This document shows, one piece after another, positions 51,838-60,119 of a stretch of 64,000 nucleotides of DNA. Position numbers and translations under genes: made by a program. This stretch comes from Polaromonas naphthalenivorans CJ2 (GTDB lineage Bacteria; Pseudomonadota; Gammaproteobacteria; Burkholderiales; Burkholderiaceae_C). Positions within the stretch are counted from its first letter, which is position 1. Each line of letters begins with the position of its first letter. Location of the stretch: NCBI RefSeq assembly GCF_000015505.1, contig NC_008757.1, positions 62,001 through 126,000 on the forward strand, read 5' to 3'. Below the pieces are notes generated by a model. That model did no database searches. It saw nothing but the letters and a program-made list of their open reading frames with translations, and was not told the DNA's origin.

Positions 51838-53505
51838 TCAGGAAAACAAGTCGATCTGATTCCCTCGCGAGGGCATGTCAGATGGCTTGGCCACCACCGG
51901 CGTTGGCTGGCATGTGGACTCATCAAAGAAGGCGCCTGGCATTTGCCCGCCTTCAGGCAGCCAAGCCTTTGGAATCCTTCGCAAGGGCACTGCAGCCGCC
52001 TCGGGAGCTGCCGGCCGGTCGGGCACCACGGCGTACTGCGCAGCACCGGCGTTTTGCCTGAATCGGTCTGTGTCCATCTCCATGCTGGACAGGAACGCCA
52101 GCATGGTGTCATTAAGCTGCAACTCATGCGTTGCTCGGGTCAAGACGACATAGTACAAGTTGACTTCCTGCCTGCTCAGTTCCTCTGTGGCCAACATTTC
52201 CCCCTGGCCGTTGAGCAAGTCAGGGAAATCATCGGCCAGCCGAACCGACCTCAGTGTCGAGCCCTTGCACTTGTGGGCCGTGGACAGGGTCAGGTGGGCC
52301 TTGCTCAAGTCCTGAACACAGGCTTCGTGGATCGCCGGCACGATCTGCAGGACGCTGGCGCCATAGGTCTGGACCGCTTCAATGGTGCGCTTGACCTCCA
52401 GATCATTAGCGTTTTCAGCGTACTCGGCCAGTTGCTCAAAATTGTGAAAGTCCTTGAGAAACGGATCACGGATTTCGCCCGTTTGTCCATCCATAAGGTA
52501 CCAAGTGTCCACAATCTTGTTGAAGTTATAGCCTTGCACACCGCCTATGAAGCCAATCTTCTGGCCGGCCTGCATGGCAATAACAGCTTGCGAGAAGATG
52601 GCCGCGTTGGTCCGTGAGATGACCGCGTGCGGAGACAAAAAATTGATTGGACCGACCCTGGTGTTGGGTCCGAGCCCTTCAAGGGGGGTGGTCTCAGCAT
52701 AGAAACCCCAAAGAAGCGCATTGGCAATCTCGGCCACATATTGCCCAAACCTGAAGCTTTGCGTCAACGGGAATGTCTGCACCGCCTGGGCATCCGTCAT
52801 GGCGTTGCAGGCGCCACGGAATTGATAAATCGATTGGTAGGGGTCACCGACGATCACCAGCGGACTGCTCTGCCGGCGCATGATGTCCCAAGTCACCGGG
52901 TTCGTATCCTGGGCCTCATCGAGCATCAAATACGGATAGGACAGGCGCGGCTGGCTGAGTTGGTAGAGCTTCAAGATACCGTCGTGGGAGATTGGAACTT
53001 CGTCGTGCAGGTCGATCATGCGTTCCCATAATTGCTTGGCCACTACAGCCGCATAGTCCAGCATGTCAGGCGGACCGACAGGCGGGCCATTGAATGACAT
53101 GGCTGTCTTGGGAAATTCGTGCGAATCCGAGGCGCACCAAAAATTCAGCGTATCGAGAACTTGCTTGGCGAAAATCCAGTTCCAGGCCAGTCCCATAAAC
53201 TTGATGACCTCGATGGACTTGAGGGAATAACCACGAAATTTCCCTTTATACCTGGGCGATACAACCCCGTGGGCCAAGCCATTTATGGTCTTGACCGTAA
53301 CCCACTCCTTCGGGAAGCGCTTCTTTGCATCCTGCTCTGCGCTTTTGTTAAACACGAGAGACAGCCCTGAGAGGCCCTGACCGGCTTGGACTTTTGCAAG
53401 GCTTTCCAGCGTTGTCGTTTTACCTGTCCCAGCATAAGCAACCACTTTGGTGACGCCAAAGAGATTAGCGGTTGAGATTGCAGTTTGCTGGGCAGTAATG
53501 AGCAT
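51838..53505 (-). CDS. UvrD/Rep-type superfamily 1 helicase
   Basis: 555-aa SF1 DNA helicase, shorter than UvrD (~720 aa), closer to the FBH1-like plasmid group. Motif I VVAYAGTGKTTTLE (about residue 21), motif II YLMLDEAQDTNPV (about 191), motif III VIVGDPYQSIYQFRG (about 212), motif V/VI LSTAHKCKGST (about 411) and YVVLTRATHELQL (about 455). It points against the transfer operon and is convergent with the lipoprotein gene. A role in plasmid DNA processing or transfer is inferred from context. Confidence 0.85.
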   Translation of the reverse strand: MLITAQQTAISTANLFGVTKVVAYAGTGKTTTLESLAKVQAGQGLSGLSLVFNKSAEQDAKKRFPKEWVTVKTINGLAHGVVSPRYKGKFRGYSLKSIEVIKFMGLAWNWIFAKQVLDTLNFWCASDSHEFPKTAMSFNGPPVGPPDMLDYAAVVAKQLWERMIDLHDEVPISHDGILKLYQLSQPRLSYPYLMLDEAQDTNPVTWDIMRRQSSPLVIVGDPYQSIYQFRGACNAMTDAQAVQTFPLTQSFRFGQYVAEIANALLWGFYAETTPLEGLGPNTRVGPINFLSPHAVISRTNAAIFSQAVIAMQAGQKIGFIGGVQGYNFNKIVDTWYLMDGQTGEIRDPFLKDFHNFEQLAEYAENANDLEVKRTIEAVQTYGASVLQIVPAIHEACVQDLSKAHLTLSTAHKCKGSTLRSVRLADDFPDLLNGQGEMLATEELSRQEVNLYYVVLTRATHELQLNDTMLAFLSSMEMDTDRFRQNAGAAQYAVVPDRPAAPEAAAVPLRRIPKAWLPEGGQMPGAFFDESTCQPTPVVAKPSDMPSRGNQIDLFS

Positions 53506-53526
53506 GTTTTAATTTTTATCCGTTTA

Positions 53527-53958
53527 CTATTTGTAAATTTGTCGTAACTTCTTGATGGGGCGGATCGCACGCCATTCGTTCGAGCCAAAATCGCACGTTC
53601 TCATTAGATCGCAGTTTTCCATCCATAACCGAACTTCGTCTTCGCTCAAAAGCGTTGTCGGGCCTGGTGGAAATCTCATAGATTCTTGAGATTGCAAAAT
53701 ATCATCGAGCGCAAGATAACCTCCTGACCAAGAGCTTTGAATCGGCTTGATTCGTGCCAAGCCTGCCCTTGCTGGCTCAGGATAGCTCATCATCTGATAA
53801 TTCATTGCAATGGGCATAAGCCACATCGGCCAGCGATGGCCATGCCGAATAATGTTTGCATTGCGCATACCATCGAAGTATATTTTGTCCCCATCTAAAG
53901 GATGGCACATTTCAAACACTTCGCAAGCTTTGGGTGTTCCATGAATCGGCACATTCAT
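53527..53958 (-). CDS. hypothetical protein, 143 aa
   Basis: Unrecognised. Histidine- and Met-rich N-terminal half (GHRWPMWLMPIAMNYQMMSY, about residue 40) and an acidic C-terminal half. No signal peptide. It lies 21 nt upstream of the helicase gene on the same strand and is probably cotranscribed with it. Confidence 0.55.
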   Translation of the reverse strand: MNVPIHGTPKACEVFEMCHPLDGDKIYFDGMRNANIIRHGHRWPMWLMPIAMNYQMMSYPEPARAGLARIKPIQSSWSGGYLALDDILQSQESMRFPPGPTTLLSEDEVRLWMENCDLMRTCDFGSNEWRAIRPIKKLRQIYK

Positions 53959-54163
53959 GTGAAATGTTCCGATCAGAAACGGAATTGGCTTTTTAAAACT
54001 GAGTATTGCAGTCTCAACTGGATCTGAGCCGAGGGAGACAAGTTTGACGGTGGGGGGAGATGATGGGCATCAAGCAACGATAGTGCTGAAAAGCCAGCTA
54101 AAACGCTCAAAAATGTTGAATTGGAGGCTGCAATTCGAGTTCACTTCAAAAGGTCAGCCCAAT

Positions 54164-54185
54164 TGGCGGCCTAATTAGGCCGCCA
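54164..54185. repeat. 22-bp perfect CCTAATTAGG palindrome, copy 4
   Basis: TGGCGGCCTAATTAGGCCGC then CA is a perfect palindrome (54164-54185). It lies 44 nt before the virB1-like start codon, where a terminator would be odd, so an operator or shared signal is possible. Around it (53959-54228) no gene is seen. Confidence 0.6.
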
Positions 54186-54228
54186 TTCGCGCTCGAATAC
54201 CTCCCTGATTTTGCGAACATCCTGGTCA

Positions 54229-54765
54229 ATGTTCAAATTACTGAAAAAAGAGCCGAAACAGAGCGAGGGAACACATCTCCTGCACCGTGTGGTTCGGTCC
54301 CCGCATACCCGTTTTTTTGCTCTGCTGGGCCTGTTCCTTGTCTGGCAGCCATCGGCAAATGCCTTTTGCTTTGCCGAGGCCAGCGCACGCTATACAGTCA
54401 ACGAGTACATCCTGAGGGCCATCGCGCTACATGAGTCGCGGATGAATCCGTCGTTGCAGCTCGTCAATAGCAACGGTTCCGTGGACATTGGACTCATGGG
54501 CATCAATACCGTGCATATCAGCCCGGGCGAGCGTCTGTACCGGGCGGGCATGACGGGCTCAATGCTCCTGGACCCCTGCACCAACGTCATGACAGGTGCA
54601 TACCTGTTGCGTCTCAAGATGAACCGATTTGGCAACACCTGGACGGCTGTTGGCGCCTACCATTCCATCACTGACCAGTACAACGTCGCTTACCAAGGCC
54701 GTATCCGCGCTTCACTCGATAAGGTTATGCGGCAGGCTCAAGCTGCTGTAAGAGTGGACAACTAA
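54229..54765 (+). CDS. virB1: VirB1/PilT-type lytic transglycosylase
   Basis: 178-aa lytic transglycosylase that opens peptidoglycan for the channel or pilus. A signal peptide/anchor (FFALLGLFLVWQPSANAFCF, about residues 31-50) precedes the SLT domain with catalytic Glu in IALHESRMNPS (about 72) and VDIGLMGINTVH (about 90), GAYLL (about 125) and AVGAYHSI (about 144). The TTG at 54211 would add six residues; ATG 54229 is preferred. It stands apart from the virB operon, flanked on both sides by CCTAATTAGG palindromes. Confidence 0.86.
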   Translation: MFKLLKKEPKQSEGTHLLHRVVRSPHTRFFALLGLFLVWQPSANAFCFAEASARYTVNEYILRAIALHESRMNPSLQLVNSNGSVDIGLMGINTVHISPGERLYRAGMTGSMLLDPCTNVMTGAYLLRLKMNRFGNTWTAVGAYHSITDQYNVAYQGRIRASLDKVMRQAQAAVRVDN

Positions 54766-54785
54766 CTCGGTGGGGAGTGGCATCA

Positions 54786-54819
54786 ACGTCAAAGCGACCT
54801 AATTAGGTCGCTTTGACGT
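54786..54819. terminator. 34-bp perfect CCTAATTAGG palindrome, copy 5, likely terminator after virB1
   Basis: ACGTCAAAGCGACCTAA (54786-54802) is followed by its exact complement TTAGGTCGCTTTGACGT (54803-54819). It begins 21 nt after the virB1 stop. The next ~200 bases (54820-55028) hold no gene. Confidence 0.65.
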
Positions 54820-55028
54820 ATGACCGTTTTGCGCAAAAAATGGTCAATTCAAGCGAAAACGCAAGAAAAAGGTCAGATTATTATTGAAATCGCTTTGCAA
54901 CTTAACATAACCCAAATCGTGGAATATTAGCAAGGGCTGCACCCAGTTTCTTTTAAAGCGCACTACCTGTCCTTGACGAACTCACAGACAACTCAGGTGT
55001 ATTAAATCTTCTGCCTTGTTACTGTGAC

Positions 55029-56324
55029 TTAAGTTTGCGAACGAGTATTTAGTAAATTTTGCGCGAACTCGATATATTGCTCTGGTGTTGGATCACCCCA
55101 GAGGTGCCGCATTAACCATTGATTAAAAGCTGCCTGGGAAGGTTTCGTGGGTTTGGACTTGAGCAAAAGAGTTTTCATGCTTTGCTGATTGTTGTACATC
55201 GAGATCAACTCGCTTTGGTCACCACCATCCAGCTCTTGAAAGTATTCATCAGCTTCATCGATCTTGCTGGCCTTGTACATTGCGGGTATGTCTTGCTTTT
55301 GCGGTCTTACTGCTGGTGCAACCTTGTCCACAGCATCTTCTATATCAACTGATGCTTGCCATCGTTGGGACAGTGCTTTGCGGAAATATGCGGCGGGATT
55401 TTCCAGTTTCTCAGCTTTCGTACTTGCTCGTCGCTCATTGGTGTATGCCAATGCTTGCTCAATAGTGCTGGCGGGATTTTGTTGAAGCATGCGTTTTGCT
55501 TCCGAGTGCATGATTCCCAATAGGACCATGTTACCAATGAGTTTTGCTTCATCTGCGGAAACATCCTCAGTTGAAGTGGCGGCAAGTTTGGGTTTTTGGA
55601 CTTTAAAAAAAACGCCTTCTACAGTTTTGCCAACTTTTGTTTCTCGCAATTCAATTTGGATAGCGCCTTCAGCGTTAATTTCTGCTATGCATGGGTTTAA
55701 TACTTTTTGCTTGAAACTCTTGTATTCCTTATAAGATTTCTTATCGGCTGAAACACCCAAAATAATGTCGCGAAACTCTTGCCATGGAATGGCCGGTGTC
55801 TGGTTGATTTTTTCAAAACGAATGCAGTGCTCATAAATTCCCGCAGATGCTGCTCGTCGATATTTACGTAAAACAGCTTGATCAATTAATGCGTACATCT
55901 CGGGTTTGAGGATGTGAGCTTGAAGTTGGCTGCTGATCTGGTACTTGATGAGATACCGAGTGATTTCAACTTCAGGAAATAGAACTGAGGCTTTCCATCG
56001 GGCTCGCTTTTCTTCAGGGGCAAGTACGTCCCAGGTGAAGATGATTCTCATCAGCGCTTCGGAACTTTCCTTTAGATAAGACCGGTTGTTGGAATTAAAT
56101 CCAATCTCATTGCACACCGCGTCAATTCGGATCGCCCACCACCCTTCAGAATCGTGTGGGGTGTTAGCGGCATTTTTAAGCCAGGAATTGAGCAACTTTC
56201 TTTGCACAAGCGAGAGTGGCGCCATTGGTTTCGAATGCACAACCTGAACGGCTTTGCGAAATGCATTGGGTACATCTTTGGTAGAAAAGAGTCCAATTTG
56301 ATCATCTATGCTTTTTGACGCCAT
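55029..56324 (-). CDS. plasmid replication initiator (RepA/Rep_3-like)
   Basis: 431-aa initiator from ATG 56324 (a GTG at 56330 is in frame). The N-terminal part (about residues 15-240) has the winged-helix Rep_3 layout: LSLVQRKLLNSWLKNA, IYEHCIRFEKINQTPAIPWQ (about 165) and KQKVLNPCIAEINAEGAIQI (about 207). The C-terminal 150 aa are an extra helical part with KLENPAAYFRKALSQRWQAS (about 308), a segment also seen in other plasmid Rep proteins. Adjacent iterons support the call. It should bind them and open the origin. Confidence 0.85.
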   Translation of the reverse strand: MASKSIDDQIGLFSTKDVPNAFRKAVQVVHSKPMAPLSLVQRKLLNSWLKNAANTPHDSEGWWAIRIDAVCNEIGFNSNNRSYLKESSEALMRIIFTWDVLAPEEKRARWKASVLFPEVEITRYLIKYQISSQLQAHILKPEMYALIDQAVLRKYRRAASAGIYEHCIRFEKINQTPAIPWQEFRDIILGVSADKKSYKEYKSFKQKVLNPCIAEINAEGAIQIELRETKVGKTVEGVFFKVQKPKLAATSTEDVSADEAKLIGNMVLLGIMHSEAKRMLQQNPASTIEQALAYTNERRASTKAEKLENPAAYFRKALSQRWQASVDIEDAVDKVAPAVRPQKQDIPAMYKASKIDEADEYFQELDGGDQSELISMYNNQQSMKTLLLKSKPTKPSQAAFNQWLMRHLWGDPTPEQYIEFAQNLLNTRSQT

Positions 56325-56532
56325 GTGCACTTGTTTTGTTTGAAGGTATCTTCTTGTGATTGGCGATAGTACCTCAGTACCAGATGTAGAACAAGTTCCG
56401 ATCCTTCTTCGTTTTAAGTTTTGAACTCGACACTCTTTTTTGCTGTTGTGTATTCTTTGTTAAACACTTTAATACCTTTAATACCTTTAGGCATGCTGGA
56501 ACCCTGTATCCATGCGGGTTCCCAGCCTCTGT
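56325..56532. other. AT-rich stretch upstream of rep
   Basis: Non-coding. Contains the tandem AATACCTTTAATACCTTTAG (56471-56490) and decayed iteron-like pieces (GGTATCTTCTTGTG near 56346). A likely melting region and rep promoter; no exact -35/-10 assigned. Confidence 0.4.
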
Positions 56533-56752
56533 GGTACCTGTTTATGGTAAGTTAGGTGCCCATCTATGGGTGTGTAAGTACCAATCTATGGGAGATAGGT
56601 ATCCTTCCATGGGAGTGAAGGTATGTGGATATGGGACTTTAAGTACCCTTTTATGGGATGTTTGCAATATACGACTGTGACAGCATTTTCTTAGGGCATG
56701 GCTCAGTCAAGTACCTCTTCTTGGGATTTTGTGAAGGTATCCGTTTATGGGA
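56533..56752. repeat. origin of replication: first iteron cluster (8 copies)
   Basis: Eight 17-bp direct repeats with consensus GGTACC(N5)TATGGGA start at 56533, 56555, 56577, 56598, 56620, 56642, 56710 and 56736. The first six repeat every 21-22 nt, two helical turns, the classical spacing for Rep-binding iterons. They lie just upstream of the rep gene. Confidence 0.85.
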
Positions 56753-56849
56753 TATTTTTTGACCTTACTGCTTGGCGCAACTTTTAAATGACCTGATCCG
56801 CAAAGTGCTTGGGTGTCAGGTTGCCACATATCGAATTAGCAAAATTTTG

Positions 56850-57366
56850 CTATCCGGATTTGCGTGTGGAATCGTCCGGCTCGCGTGCGCGGTCCATTGC
56901 ACGCTCCAGCCAGTCCGTCCCGAGGCGCCGCAGTTTCTCCCAGTGTTCATCATCGAGGCGCACCGTGCGCGGGCGTTTATCCCTGCAAGATGCACCGGCT
57001 GGCAATAACGGGCGCCCGACCAGCGGCGTCGGCTCTTGGCCTGTCAGCCCGTCGCGGTAGCCGCGACAATACTCGTCCTGGCGCACCTCGGGCAGCTCAT
57101 GCTCTCGCTGGTCGCAGAACTCCTTGCCGTGGTGGTGGCGGCGCCGACGCGTCTGGTAGCCCGCGCCGTAGTCGCCTGTCAAAACCTTCGCCCGGCGGGC
57201 GAGGCTCTGGAATCGAGCCTCGTCCATTGTCACAGCGTCTGCTGGCCGCGGCCAACTCAGCATTGCGGGCAACGCCCTGCGCGGCCATCTCGCACAGCTC
57301 CAGCCATTCATTCGCAGGAATTTGTTGCGTGTCCAGGTAGTGGCTGACTAGCATCACAAATTCCAC
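56850..57366 (-). pseudogene. frameshifted gene within the origin insert, RHH-like C-terminus
   Basis: On the minus strand, MEFVMLVSHYLDTQQIPANE then WLELCEMAAQGVARN (from a GTG at 57366) is followed after a one-base shift near 57220 by MDEARFQSLARRAKVLTGDY and ends RTVRLDDEHWEKLRRLGTDW then LERAMDRA. The end resembles the beta-helix of ribbon-helix-helix proteins. The start lies just inside the right inverted repeat and the stop inside the left one. Family not recognised; two overlapping genes are an alternative to one broken gene. Confidence 0.45.
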
Positions 57367-57380
57367 AAGCTAATCCGGAT
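56852..57380. mobile_element. GC-rich insert in the origin, bounded by imperfect 20-bp inverted repeats
   Basis: The segment is clearly richer in GC than the origin around it. Its ends are ATCCGGATTTGCGTGTGGAA (56852-56871) and TTCCACAAGCTAATCCGGAT (57361-57380), inverted copies matching at 18 of 20 positions. No obvious target duplication is seen. It carries one broken minus-strand gene and separates two iteron clusters. It may be a miniature transposon or a gene cassette. Confidence 0.5.
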
Positions 57381-57457
57381 CGCCCAAAATTGAACGCCCT
57401 CCTCTACTGTCAGAACTTTGATTTTGGTTTAGGCAGCGACCGTAGTTAATTTCTCTG

Positions 57458-57838
57458 GTACCTGACCATGGGATTTTTGATAGGTACCAATCTATGGGAA
57501 GGAATCAAAGTCTGACCAACCAAAGGATTTGTTTGACCTTCACTGGGCAGTGGATTCACGTCCGCTAATGATCAAGAGCCAATCTCTAGCCAAAAGGCTT
57601 AACCCTTTCAAAGGTATCCACTCTTAGTAATTGCATGTCTGAAGGTACCAATCTATGGGTGGATTTCAACCCTGTTTGGCCATCAATTGGTGCTGCAACT
57701 AAGTTTGAGCTTTCTATGGGTTCAAATTTGAGTGTTTTCTCCCATAAGCTGGTACCTAACATGATTTCCCCTTTCTTTTGACCTGAAATAACCATCCAAA
57801 TGCTTCACTTTTCGCTCCACGTCCCATAACTTGGTACC
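57458..57838. repeat. origin of replication: second iteron cluster, including inverted copies
   Basis: Direct iterons at 57458-57474, 57484-57500 and 57644-57660, a weaker copy at 57613, and two inverted copies at 57740-57756 (TCCCATAAGCTGGTACC) and 57822-57838 (TCCCATAACTTGGTACC). Same 17-bp consensus as the first cluster. Inverted, spaced copies are often used for copy-number control by handcuffing. Confidence 0.75.
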
Positions 57839-58156
57839 TATTGCGACGCCGACACAGCTTGATCTGATGCGGTAGCGCTCAAGTGACTGCAGATGTGGCT
57901 CCAGGCGCAACCCTATTTGACATTGACCGAGCGGCGGGGTTTAAAGCTGGGTATCAAAATCAGCTTAGCCAAGTGTTGCCGCGGACTCAAATAATTTGTC
58001 CGCGCTGCAAAACACGCAAGCTCTTGATCTGTCTGGAAAATCTACGGATTGGTGAGGGCTGGATTTGCAGGAAAACAAATGCCATCCATTTGATTTCCTG
58101 CAAGTTTCGACGAGGTTTTCATAGGACCCCGACCGCATGCACCGCAGACTGATGAG
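57839..58156. other. non-coding stretch before the IS5-type fragment
   Basis: No gene that I can support. A frame at 57883-58152 encodes a Cys-pair (CPRC) but overlaps hairpins and lacks a ribosome site. A 14-bp inverted repeat with one mismatch (CAGGAAAACAAATG with CATTTGATTTCCTG, about 58067-58104) lies close to the transposase fragment and may belong to its left end. Confidence 0.35.
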
Positions 58157-58748
58157 TTGTCTCGCCCCCGCCTGGACGAGCAGCTCAAGATGAGCCATCC
58201 GCTGGTTCGCCTGACCAACTTGATGAACTGGGATGAAATCGAACGCAGTTTTGGCGCTCACTTCGCCTCAAGCCTGGGACGCCCTGCACTGAGTCCTCGC
58301 CTGATCGCCGGTTTGCTGTATCTGCAGCACGCCAATGACGCTTCAGACGAAGCGGTGGTGGCGACCTGGCTGGAAAATCCCTACTGGCAATACTTTTGCG
58401 GCCAAACCTACGTGCTGCCCATTGACCCCTCCAGCCTGAGCCGCTGGAGGAAACGTGTTGTCCAAGAAGGTGTCGAGGTCTTGCTGGCCGTCACCATCGA
58501 AGCGGCTCGTGCAGCGGGCCTGATCAAGAAAAGCAGCTTGGACAAAATCATCGTCGATACCACCGTGATGCCCAAAGCGATAGCGCATCCCACCGACAGC
58601 CGGCTGCTGGAGAAAAGTCGCCAGCACCTGGTCAAGCTCTCTGATGAACATCATCTGGCGTTACGCCACAACTACAACAGGCAGGCCCCGCGCATGGCCG
58701 CGCAGATTGGTCGGTATCCCAATGCGAAGCAGTACAACCGCATGCGCA
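58157..58748 (+). pseudogene. IS5-family transposase, N-terminal part
   Basis: About 195 residues of an IS5-type transposase: RPRLDEQLKMSHPLVRLTNL then MNWDEIERSFGAHFASSLGR, YLQHANDASDEAVVATWLEN, PIDPSSLSRWRKRV, and the first catalytic Asp region KIIVDTTVMPKAIAHPTDSR. The frame breaks off after AKQYNRMR, about 40% through a normal ~450-aa protein, where a TnpB fragment begins. Confidence 0.8.
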
Positions 58749-58749
58749 G

Positions 58750-59106
58750 AACAAGTCCATCCTCGACCAAAGTTGGTTCGAATTCCGGCGGCAGCTGGAG
58801 TACAAGCTCGATTGGAACGGCGGCATTCTCATTGCCGTTCCAGCGCACTACACCAGCCAGACCTGCCCATGCTGCGGGCATGTCGCCAGGGAAAACCGGA
58901 AAACGCAAGCCAAATTCGAGTGCGTCGATTGCGGCTACGAGAACAACGCCGATGTCGTCGGCGCGATGAACATATTTGTGCGGGGACAACGCGCGGCAGC
59001 CTGTGGAGAGGACGGCTCTGGCCTTGTGCGTAAGCGCAAGACGAAACCAGCCTCGGTGAAGCAGGAACCCACCGAAGTGACTATTCGTGAGGTAACTCAT
59101 GCGTAA
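58750..59106 (+). pseudogene. TnpB (IS200/IS605) C-terminal fragment
   Basis: 118 residues of a TnpB guide-RNA nuclease in the third frame: NKSILDQSWFEFRRQLEYKL then DWNGGILIAVPAHYTSQTCP. The zinc-finger pairs CPCC and CVDC and the last RuvC motif NNADVVGAMNIF (catalytic Asp) are intact. The N-terminal and central RuvC parts are absent, so it cannot be active. It is joined directly to the IS5-type fragment. Confidence 0.85.
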
Positions 59107-59110
59107 CGCC

Positions 59111-59147
59111 GTAGGAATCCCCTTCCTTTTGAAAAGGGAGGAAGTCA
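59111..59147 (+). repeat. IS200/IS605 right-end stem-loop (omega-RNA-like end)
   Basis: GGAATCCCCTTCCTTTTGAA followed by AAGGGAGGAAGTCA has the form of an IS605 right end: GAATCCCC, a short hairpin, GGGAGG, then GTCA. It lies 4 nt after the tnpB stop, where the omega RNA scaffold ends. Its last bases supply the stop codon of parB on the other strand. Confidence 0.6.
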
Positions 59148-60119
59148 CATCTTTTTGAACACTGCTCGGATCTTGGTTCGTATCTCCTCCGTATCCTCCG
59201 GCGATAGGCCTTTCAATGAGAGCTCTAAGCGACCATCTTCTTCAAAAGTCCTGAGTTCTACGTTCACGCCTTTAAAATCAAGCGCCTCTTTTGTCGAACG
59301 AGTGCGTTTAACTGGCCCTTTCTCTGCGGCCTTCCGTCTTGCCACGACATCTCGGTAGCCAAGCGAAAGTTTTCCGGCCTCGAAAATTAGTTCCAGGGTA
59401 CTTTCTTCGCCCTTAACTGCAAAATATTCCCTGATTGCGTTGAGCATTTTCAAAGACAACAATCCTGGATTTTCTGCAGCTGCATGTATCACTTTAGAAG
59501 GTAATTCATTCAATGACATGACCCTGCTCACATGATCTTCACCTAATTTCAATGCCTTTGCTAAACCAGATTGCGATGGATATATCTTCTTTGCTAAAAG
59601 CTCTTTCCATTTAATGGCATCATCCAGTGGCGTTTGATCTCGCCTTTCGACGTTCGCAGTTCGCGCTTCTTCGTAGAGTGCAGCATCACTATTCGGACGC
59701 GTTTTGATTTCTATTCTGAGTGTTAGTAGGCCACCAGCGCGGCATCCACGCAAACGAGTTTCACCTTCTATCAGCACGACAGCACCGAACTCGTCAATGA
59801 ATCCGGTGGCAGACATCATCTGACCTCCACTGGTCAGTGATGTTGCCATTTCATCAATGGCAGTATTTGTGTAAAGGTAACGTGGGTTGAATGGATTGGA
59901 TTTAATTTCCCCCAATGGAACGTCATATACCCGACCTACCTCGTAAGTAGATTTCAGAATCTCGACATCTTGGCTCGCGCCAAGATTGGGATTGACCTTG
60001 TCTGATTCTGGTATTGAAGGTGAGAGCCTTGGATCACCAATTAAGGTCGAGCCCGCCGCAGCTGCCTCGACCTGGGCCACTCGATCGCTTGAAACGATGC
60101 GTTTTTTGAAACCGGACAT
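59145..60119 (-). CDS. parB: ParB-type partition protein
   Basis: 324-aa ParB-family DNA-binding protein. N-terminal extension (1-65), then the ParB/Spo0J N-domain with DVPLGEIKSNPFNPRYLYTN (about residue 67), IEGETRLRGCRAGG (about 117, ParB box) and ARTANVERRDQTPLDD (about 153), and an HTH (SGLAKALKLGEDHVSRVMSL, about 184). It binds the centromere. It starts one base from the parA stop, so the genes are coupled. Its stop codon coincides with the end of an IS605 relic, so the natural C-terminus may have been altered. Confidence 0.88.
   Translation of the reverse strand: MSGFKKRIVSSDRVAQVEAAAAGSTLIGDPRLSPSIPESDKVNPNLGASQDVEILKSTYEVGRVYDVPLGEIKSNPFNPRYLYTNTAIDEMATSLTSGGQMMSATGFIDEFGAVVLIEGETRLRGCRAGGLLTLRIEIKTRPNSDAALYEEARTANVERRDQTPLDDAIKWKELLAKKIYPSQSGLAKALKLGEDHVSRVMSLNELPSKVIHAAAENPGLLSLKMLNAIREYFAVKGEESTLELIFEAGKLSLGYRDVVARRKAAEKGPVKRTRSTKEALDFKGVNVELRTFEEDGRLELSLKGLSPEDTEEIRTKIRAVFKKM

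Noticed and set aside
57883..58152. 89-aa frame with a CPRC motif
   Set aside because: No ribosome site, overlaps a hairpin and the probable end of an IS fragment; single Cys pair could be chance.
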